A stretch of DNA of 64,000 bases, from contig JAAOMT010000009.1 of assembly GCA_016748015.1 (NCBI GenBank), positions 1,651,020 through 1,715,019 on the forward strand. The letters are read 5' to 3'. The notes below the pieces were generated by a model. That model was given only the letters and a program-made list of their open reading frames with translations, did no database searches and was not told where the DNA came from. Source of the stretch: Geosiphon pyriformis. Its lineage: Eukaryota > Glomeromycota > Glomeromycetes > Archaeosporales > Geosiphonaceae. A program made the translations under genes and the position numbers. This document shows positions 56,856 through 64,000 of this stretch, piece by piece (position 1 is the stretch's first letter; each line of letters begins with the position of its first letter).

Positions 56856-57810
56856 TATTACAAGTAATTATTTGGAATATTAGAATAAATAACAAATTTA
56901 TAACTTGGTATTCAATGATTAATAATGCTGTGAATGCTTTTTAAAAATTTTTGGATCTAAAAGTTTTGGTTGAGTTTTTTGTATAATAGACAAAAATTTA
57001 CTTGGTAGTTGTTTTTCCAAATTTTTTCATTAGTATTAAGACCAATTTAATCTGGCAGTTATGTTCTTCTGGTAAGCTATTTTTAAGTTTTTATTCTTGT
57101 TTTATGGGTCTTTTACCAGGCTATTTTTAATGTCAATATTTTAATACTTAATCTTTTAATCAATTAGTACACAACACAAAACAAAAAATATATAAAAAAT
57201 ATATATAAAAAATAAAAAATTAGTATTTTGTTAATAGCTATAATTAAAAGCTATTGGTTTAGTATAGTTATATAGTAAATGTTATCAACATAAGTTGCTG
57301 ATAGAAATAAAAAAATAACAATTTTAATTCAATAAAAAAAATAACATAAATTAGATAATTAAATAATAATTTTTATTTAATATTAAAATAATTCTATCTT
57401 AAGATATAGAAAAATATCTTTTAAAGAAAAAAGTATATTATAAATATTTATTGTTAACTAACTAAAAACTTGTCTGTATTTGTGAATACTTTTTTTATTT
57501 TTAATACTACTGTTATATATATATAATTTTTATTATATAAGATCTTATATATTTCTATATTTTTCTATATTACTTTTTTGAACTGTGTTTATTTCTAAAC
57601 AATATCTTATAATTTCTTAAAAATGTGCTCATTTTTTGTAAATGTGCTTATTTCTGAAAATGTGTATAATTTTTTAAAAATGTGTTTATTTTTTGTGAAT
57701 ATACATATTCCTAAAAATATGTATATATGTTAAGTACTATTTTTCTATTGATCTATTTTTATGATTTGTTTTTTTTATTTTTTTTTTGTATTCTTTTTCT
57801 ATAAGTAATA
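56856..57810 (-). repeat. 5' LTR of copy D (955 bp)
   Basis: Starts TATTACAAGTAATT (TG decayed to TA) and ends ATAAGTAATA, matching TAAGTAACA of element 1. Near 57600-57730 it has repeats of the type AATGTGCTTATTTTT in place of the GAATTC blocks of other LTRs, so the U3 repeat type differs. Confidence 0.7.
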
Positions 57811-58329
57811 CTGGATTGGTTAAATCTATTTTTAAGTTGATTGGTTTTTTGGTTGCTGTGATTGAATAATTGGTTAATAAAATTTTAGTATATATAAGTA
57901 CTTTTAGCAAAGCAGTTGATAAGTTAGAGTAAAAAATAGTTGCTTTAAAAATTAAGTATAGTTATGAAGATATTAATATATTTGGCTTTTATATAAATTT
58001 GTTTGTAATTAATGATAATATGTTTTTTAACTTAATATTACTATAAAAATATAAGTCTATTAATGTTAAAACTAATATTTAAGATTTCAATGTTTGGTTC
58101 AATTTGGTTCAAGTTCAATTAAACTACTGAACCAAATTAAATTCAAACAAAAAATTTGGCAAAATTTTGAACTTAAACTTGAACCAAACTTAAAATTATT
58201 GAACTTAAACTGAATCTGAACATATATAACAAGTCTGGTTTAAGTTTAGTTTAAAGTTCATAAACATGTTTAAGTTCAATTATTAAAAATATTATATTAT
58301 ACTATATTATTATTTAATTTTTTTTTCAA
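57811..58329. other. AT-rich spacer with GGTTCAAGTTCAA inverted repeat
   Basis: Around 58087-58270 the sequence is built of TTGGTTCAA/AAGTTCAA units in both orientations. GTTTGGTTCAATTTGGTTC (58091 on) is matched in inverted orientation by AACTTGAACCAAAC (about 58175-58193). It could fold into a hairpin or be a small inverted-repeat element. The rest of the spacer shows nothing. Confidence 0.55.
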
Positions 58330-60450
58330 TAGTCTCTGTATTTATGATTAAAGACACTATACTGTTTTTATAGTTTAGACACTAAATAAAATCTCATATC
58401 TGTAATCATATTTTTATCTGCAGAAAAGCATATTCAAAAGCAACAAATAATCCTTGAATTGTCAAATAATTATAAGCCATATATGCAAAATGAAAAAATT
58501 GTGTTTAATGTACCTAAATATCAAATTATTAATAAAATGTTAATTTAAATAAATATTTTTTGTAATATACCTTTTTTTATGTTATTATATTTATTTTTTT
58601 ATTGGCCACTTTTTTAAAGATATAATGATCAATTTTGTCAAGTTTTTATTATTATTATTGTTAAAGTTTGCCTTTAATATGAATTGTATAACTAATATTA
58701 TAGTATTATTAAAATTGCCATTTAACAAAAAACTGTTATTTGATATTGGTATAATGTTCAGTATGTACTCTATTTTAAAGAAAATATGTATTTTAAAAAT
58801 TTATTTATTGTGTAAAAATTGAAAAATAAAACTATTTGAATAAATTAATAACTTACAATTCTTTTATTTTATTAATATTATTATTCAAAAATTTTCTTTT
58901 TGTGAAATAATAAAATTTTTTCTTAGATCTAATACAGTATAGAACATTACAGTTGTATTTGTTTTAGAGTAATATTTAACCAACTTTTTTCTTGCTGTTC
59001 TAGTTACTGTGATAAATAATAAATCTAATATTAAATATGTTAAATAAATAACTAAATAAATATAATTAAGATTATAATGTTTTACCAAATTTATTATTAT
59101 TAATTATGTCTTTAACGTGATTAAAAATGATATTAAAAAAATAAATAATTGAGAAGACAGTATTATTTAAACTGGTTGACATTTTAACCATAATATTCTT
59201 AAATAGTTTAAGAAATTTAGCAATTTTATCAAAGACAGTCCACTAATCATATAAAATGGCATATTAATAAAGATTAATATAAATGCTAATAAGAGTGTTT
59301 AATGTTTATAAATTTACAGTTAGAATTATTGTATTCAAAATATATAAAATTAGAAATAAATAACTTGCCAATTTAAAAAATAATCTATTCTTAATCATGT
59401 TATAAGTAGAATTTTATTGGGTAGAACAATCCAAAATAAGTTTATGGTATTTAATTTAACATATATTACAAACACATTCAAAAAACTCAAAATGTTGATA
59501 TAAAGTATGGATTACAAAGTCAAGTTTCCTAATTATTAATTTATACAAAGTTTATATTAAAAAAATTTTAGATAAATATATTTGGTTTGGGTTTTTAATA
59601 AATATCTTGAAAACATTATTTTTTATTTTATCTAAGACTATTTGTACTGCCAAGTTTAAAATATAATAAAAACATTGAAATCAAAGGTCTTCTAAATTTC
59701 ATTAAATGTTTTTTTCTTCTAATTTTTTTGTTAATTCTTTTACAAAAATATTATTATTTGTGGCATTATCAAAAATAATAGCAAGAAGCTGTTAAAAAAA
59801 ATTAAGTTATAACTAATAAAATTAATGATAAACTTGTAAAAAAAAAGATAAGTATAACTTTTTTTTAAACTTTTTGGCTGAAAATTTGGCTTAAGACAAT
59901 AATAAAAACCACTTAAGTTAACATTAAAAAAATGCAGTTTTTGATAATATAAGCACTGTAATAACTCTAAGCTTTAAATAATATTAATGCCAAAAATTCA
60001 GCTCTAAAACAATAATAAAAACCAACTTAAGTCAACATTAAAAAAACGTAATTTTCAATAATATGAATACTATAATAACTCTAAGTTTCAGATAATATTA
60101 ATATGCTGTATAGTATGCCAATCTCATTATTGGTTATTAACTAATCTAAATTTATGCAAAAATATATATACATATTTTTAATATAATTCTATAATCTTTT
60201 AATACTTTAAAAAATCCAGTTATAATGTTTATTCTATTATGTTATCTACTTATTAATCCAAAATCAATTATTGTTTGTTGAAGATTCCAATTGTTATTAA
60301 TATAATAAACAGTAATAAAAACAAAGACTTTGTTATTGAAAAATATCTAGAAATTTAATATAAAAAAAATTTTGGACTTAATAGTATCTAAATATGCCTA
60401 TTATATTATAAGTATAAGTAAAAAAAAAGTGATATTTTATAATAAAGATA
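58330..60450 (-). pseudogene. hAT transposase relic
   Basis: Minus-strand phrases in order: FITVYYINNNWNLQQTIIDF (about 60260-60350), GFFKVLKDYRIILK (about 60180-60225), LLAIIFDNATNNNIFVKEL (59715-59795, containing the DNAxNN motif), FQCFYYILNLAVQIVLDKI (59630-59680, the CxxH-LNL region with His now Tyr), TARKKLVKYYSKTNTTVMF and VLDLRKNF (58885-59020), and FSADKNMITDMRFYL (58388-58432) from the C-terminal dimerisation region. This is the order of Ac/hAT transposases. Stops and frame changes are frequent. The BED zinc finger expected at the N-terminus was not found; an LTR begins at 60668. 60451-60667 holds nothing I recognise. Confidence 0.75.
59789..60171 (-). other. Possible intron, with tandem duplication, in the hAT relic
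   Basis: On the minus strand a GTATAT lies after FKVLKDYRIILK and a pyrimidine-rich AATTTTTTTTAACAG lies directly before LLAIIFDNA. The 383 bp between do not resemble hAT protein. Inside are two imperfect units of about 110 bp (59886-59992 and 59999-60106). The 5' side does not restore the frame exactly. An intron or a small insertion both fit. Confidence 0.35.
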
Positions 60451-60667
60451 ATACTTATTCTTAATTTTTGTCTATCCAAAACATAAAGTTCTATAACTCT
60501 ATTCTTAATTGGATCAACACAAACAGATTGAGAAATGGTGTTTGAATATTAGAATATTTTAATTAATTTAAAGTTTTTACTATAAAAAATAGTTATTAGC
60601 AGTTAATAAACCAAATAGTAATTATATTACAAAGTTTTTTATTATTAATGTTAATAGCAGTTACTAC

Positions 60668-61407
60668 TGTTATGAATTGGAGTAACAAGCTAATAAATAG
60701 CAAAAAAGAACAGAATTGTAGGGTAATAGAAATAATCAAAGGGAATTCAACTTCAAAGAGCGAATTGAATAAGTATGGATTCAATATGTGAGATCAGTCT
60801 TATAAAATATCTCAATTGCTGTACTTTTCTAAAGATAATTAGAGAATTTGAAGGTAAAAAGATAGTCCATACTGTCAACAAATGATCATGCCTAGTATAA
60901 TTTTATGTCTTATGTTAGCACTCTTAGAATTCAATATCAGGTATCAGATATACTCTTTAGTTACATTTTATTCAATAGTTTTTAAATGCTGCAATTACAT
61001 ATTTCAGAAAAAAGGTAAAAAATAACCAACAAGTAATCTTTTATTCCAAGATGTTCAGATACTTGAAGATAGGGAAAGAAAAATTAGCAATAAGAAAATA
61101 ATTGAGATGAAAATTGTTATTTTATTTATTTTATTTTCTTGATTTTTTTTATGCTTTTTTACAGCTAAGAGATTCATCACTTATATAGCTATCAAAAGTG
61201 ATCAATGATTAGGTCAACAATTAGGTCAATGATCAGGTTAATGATTAGGTCATTGATCAAGTCAATGATCAGGTTAATAATCAGGTCAACAGTCAGGTCA
61301 TTGATCAGGTCAATGATTACTTTCTAAAAATAGAATGGCTAATTTATATGACATCAGTGGCTAATACATGTAATAATTAATAAGAAGTATAAGTTTCAAC
61401 CATAATA
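60668..61407 (-). repeat. 3' LTR of element 4 (740 bp)
   Basis: Plus-strand edges TGTTATGAATTGG and CAACCATAATA (CA decayed to TA). It aligns with 16341-17066 throughout and contains the 12-bp array at 61200-61320. It lies directly beside the hAT relic. Confidence 0.82.
61200..61320. repeat. 12-bp tandem repeat array in LTR (element 4)
   Basis: About ten imperfect units related to GATCAGGTCAAT. See 16868-16980 for the counterpart with a different unit order. Confidence 0.8.
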
Positions 61408-62033
61408 TTATCCTCTCTAAAAAGATTAAGCTCCAGCAAAATCAAGTTATTTATGATATAATCTATTTGAAGGGTTTTATCTAACTCAAAGCTAACTAGT
61501 TTGTTGAAGTCTTTTGTGGATAGAGTATATAACACTTGAGGCGAAATGAGTTTTGTATCCAAGAAACCAAATCTTTGTATTAGAGTTTTGGCTCTTCTAA
61601 CAATAGTTAAAACTTTTGGGACATCTAACCATATAATGCCCAAAATTTCTGCCTGTATCTCTGAAGTTGTTTTCTTCATGAGTTTCATATTCTCTATGAT
61701 TTCACTAAAATAACCATAGAGTTCTAATTGTTTTTTATATGACAAGTTTTTGTCTATGAGTAAGATTTCTTGGAGTGTTTTTTCAATTGTGTTGAAAGGT
61801 AAAAATATAGCTGCTATTATACTTTCTAACAGATATTTATCTATTTTACTACCAATTTTTTCTCTTCTGGTAGTAGTTTTCTTTGGTTTAATAATAGTAT
61901 GTGTTCTATTGTTATCAGTTATGGTGGTTTGTTTTCCAATAGTCAGTATAACATTTGGATAGTTTTTGATTCAATACTTATAGAGAGTATAGAAGGCATT
62001 TTGAATGTTTTGATCTAGAAAATAATTGTTCAT
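61377..62033 (-). pseudogene. Uncharacterised 3' ORF after integrase (element 4), 219 codons
   Basis: ATG at 62033, with MNNYFLDQNIQNAFYTLY, then one TGA near 61970 where element 3 has TGG (Trp). It is otherwise open to the TAA at 61377-61379. Readable features are NNRTHTIIKPKKTTTRREK (basic), KIDKYLLESIIAAIFL, LELYGYFSEIIENMKLMKKT and IVRRAKTLIQRFGFLDTKLI. The last dozen codons lie inside the 3' LTR. It is in the place of an env-like gene, but I see no signal peptide or membrane anchor; it looks soluble, helical and basic. Conservation of length with element 3 suggests a real product of the family. Confidence 0.7.
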
Positions 62034-62079
62034 GTTAATTAAAGATACCTCTGTTTTGGGAATAGTATATTTATTTATA

Positions 62080-63330
62080 CTTGATTTTTGCTAATCATTT
62101 AAGTCGGTATTACCACAATAGGCAACCAATTAGGTTGTTTATAATATTTCTTAAGTCATGTATCATGAACAGGATGATCATTAAAAATTGTTTCAGATTG
62201 ATCTTGAAAAATATAAGAACTATTGTTCAAAACTTTGTTGACTATAAAGAGTCTTTTCTACCAGCTAGAGAATTTATCACCATAAACATTGTCTCTGTCT
62301 AAATGGTATTCCAATACCAAGTTATTAACACTTAAAAAAAGTGTTTTATAGGTTTTTTTTCTTTTAAGCTTTTCTTGAAACTGTTTTATCTTTTCAAAAG
62401 CAATTATTTATGCTTCTACTAAGAAGTCAAGAATAGTACCCAGTCTTTTTTGCAAAATGTTTTTGTAATTTCTTATTGTGATTTCTTCAAAGAGTATTGT
62501 TTCAATGTTAGTTTTTATTGGTAATGTTGCTATGCATCTATAGAACAGATAGAAAGATTTATAACTTGTTATGTCATGATTCACAGTTTTATAAGCAAAC
62601 AAAGCTAAAGGCAGTACTTTGTTCTATAAGTTTGTTTCTTCATTGGTTTTGGCTAGAGTTTCACATAATGTTTTATTAAAATATTTCACTAGGCCATTTG
62701 TTTAGGGGTGGTAAGGAAAGGAAAGTTTTCCATTTTCCTGCAAAGTTCTTCAACTAGTATACTAAAAAAAGCTTTTTCTCTATCAGATAAAAGTTCTTTA
62801 GGGCAGCCATGACAGCAAATAATATCTTTATAAATGAAATTGGCTATTGAGACTACTGTTTGGTCTGAGGTGGCTCTTGTTTCTACCCACTTTGTAAGAT
62901 AGTCGGTAGCTGTAATAATATATCTGTTGCCATCAGAAGTGATTGTTAAAAGTCCAACAATATCTATACCAATTCTGTTAAATAGTTGACCAACAGAAAT
63001 TGGATGGATGTTTTCTTTGCAATTGGGTTTGTCTCTTTTTTGGCAGATGTCACAGATTTTGATGTATTTAGCAATATTCTTTCCCAAGGTAGGCCAATAA
63101 TAGTGAGCTAAAGTTTTTTGAATTGTCTTTGTTTTTCCAAAGTGTCCAGCTAATGGGTCAGTGTGCATGTTGTATATTACAATTTCTCTTTTTTCAAATC
63201 TAATAACTCTTTGAAGACAGTCAGAATCTTTTCTGTTTCTTTTATATAATTGGTTTTGGTGGATCAAATAGAAATTTGATTGTTTGCACAAATGTTCTCT
63301 TTGCTGTCAAGTGTATTCTGGTGGGTATTG
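62080..63330 (-). pseudogene. Integrase (element 4)
   Basis: A 200-codon open stretch (62689-63291) has the zinc-binding HTDPLAGHFGKTKTIQKT, YYWPTLGKNIAKYIKICDIC. The core follows: FNRIGIDIVGLLTITSDGN, IITATDYLTKWVE (both Asp kept) and CHGCPKELLSDREKAFFS. A short deletion near 62735 shifts the frame; then PNGLVKYFN-like sequence shows Lys where the catalytic Glu belongs. The C-terminal part (62408-62602 and to about 62130) includes ETILFEEITIRNYKNIL, DRDNVYGDKFSS and LNNSSYIFQDQSETIFN, an SH3-like integrase tail. Loss of Glu by G-to-A also occurs in element 2. Confidence 0.87.
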
Positions 63331-63479
63331 TTCTTTATCCAAAAATTCTATTAAGGCAGAGTAGTTGTCCAAGTCCATTATTGTGTTTGTTTGTAAAAAA
63401 GTTACTAATAATTAGGTTGGTTTGGTTTGAGAGGTTGTACTGTTATTAGATGATAAGTTTAGAAAAAGCATCAGCATTT

Positions 63480-64000
63480 TGATAATTTGCTCCTTTGTGG
63501 TGTTGAATATCATAGTCAAATTCATCCAAGTGGAGTATTCAGCAAGTGTTCCAGCTTTTTTTTATTGCACAGCCAAACCAAGACTTGATGATCTGTTACC
63601 ACTAAAAATTTTGCACCAAGAAGATATTGATTCCAGTAGTTAGTAGTCTAAACTACTGCTAGACATTCTTGTTCAGTAACTGAATAGTTCTTTTTTGCTG
63701 ATATGAGAGATCTACTGGCATATGCTATGGCATGTTTTCTGCCATTTTCATCTTTTTATGAAAGAACAGCACCAAGTCCATAGCCAGATGTATCAGTGTA
63801 AAGGATAAAAGGTTGGTCCAGATCAGATTGTTTGAGAATTGGTTCAGTAACAAGTTTTTCCTTCAGAATTTCAAAAGCTTTTTGTTGATAAGTGCCCCAG
63901 TAATAATTGACATTTTTCCTGAGTAGCTGATTGAAAGGAAAGGCAATTTTGGAGAAATCCTTGATAAATTTGTGATAATAAGAGGCCAAACCAAAAAAAG
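63480..64000 (-). pseudogene. RNase H and end of RT (element 4), cut by window edge
   Basis: The open stretch 63756-63989 has ASYYHKFIKDFSKIAF, NQLLRKNVNYYWGTYQQKAF, EPILKQSDLDQPF and ILYTDTSGYGLGAVLS (first RNase H Asp). Below it, AYASRSLISAKKNYSVTEQE and CLAVV are readable but broken by a TAG and TAA. Compared with element 2 at 12500-12560 the Trp, Gly and Gln codons are intact here. Confidence 0.85.

Larger units (their letters stand above)
60668..64000 (-). mobile_element. Ty3/gypsy element 4, least decayed copy, runs off the right edge
   Basis: From low to high coordinates: 3' LTR 60668-61407, extra ORF 61377-62033, integrase 62080-63330, RNase H 63480-63850, and the start of RT at the window end. 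It belongs to the family of elements 2 and 3. Many Trp and Gln codons that are stops in element 2 are intact here. The 5' half lies outside the window. Confidence 0.88.

Noticed and set aside
58625-59088. Independent small genes at 58625-58822 and 58885-59088
   Set aside because: The second is part of the hAT relic; the first is its antisense or chance frame.
61377-62033. Env gene of an endogenous retrovirus
   Set aside because: Position fits, but no signal peptide, fusion-like segment or membrane anchor is visible, and the host looks fungal.
1-64000. tRNA, rRNA or host single-copy genes
   Set aside because: No tRNA-like A/B boxes, rRNA segments or intact non-transposon frames were recognised by eye; a tRNAscan or Infernal run would be needed to exclude them formally.

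Overview
The window looks like repeat-dominated nuclear DNA from a very AT-rich fungus. The best guess is an arbuscular mycorrhizal fungus (Glomeromycotina, Gigaspora/Rhizophagus type). That rests on the AT-richness, the fungal-type Ty3/gypsy, LINE, DDE and hAT protein families, and my memory of similar proteins; no phylogeny was run. I found no intact host gene, tRNA, rRNA or CRISPR array. Almost everything recognisable is a transposable element at some stage of decay.

Layout: 1-3165 is a nearly erased minus-strand copy (A) of a dUTPase-carrying Ty3/gypsy element. 3168-10924 is the best copy of that family (element 1, minus): gag, protease, Cys-rich domain, dUTPase, RT, RNase H and a 3'-truncated integrase, with its 5' LTR at 10048-10924. 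10925-17066 is element 2 (minus), a second gypsy family without dUTPase, also cut at its 3' side. 17067-25330 is eroded dUTPase-family copy B, carrying a solo LTR at 20052-20892. 26489-35807 is element 3 (plus), the only copy here with both LTRs; two unrelated LTRs sit inside it. 35808-37751 is unassigned. 37752-44559 is a LINE (minus) with a CCHC ORF1, APE endonuclease, RT and RNase H. 44560-45864 is unassigned. 45865-48010 is a DDE transposase relic (plus). 48190-57810 holds further broken dUTPase-family copies (E plus, D minus) and LTRs, and includes a 20-N gap flanked by a 1452-bp direct duplication that is almost certainly an assembly artefact. 58330-60450 is a hAT transposase relic (minus). 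60668-64000 is element 4 (minus), the least decayed copy of the element 2/3 family, running off the window.

The common theme is decay by transitions. In-frame stops fall where the families have Gln, Trp or Arg, and catalytic residues are lost by G-to-A or C-to-T changes (YLDD to YLDN, integrase E to K, DDE D to N). This resembles repeat-induced or methylcytosine-driven mutation rather than a variant genetic code. Element 1 is notable because its gag-pol runs in one frame for most of its length, broken mainly by such substitutions.

The most interesting biology is (i) the protease / Cys-rich / dUTPase / RT order of the first gypsy family, (ii) an uncharacterised ORF of about 218 codons between integrase and 3' LTR in the second family, ending inside the LTR, and (iii) LTRs that each carry their own short tandem repeat array.
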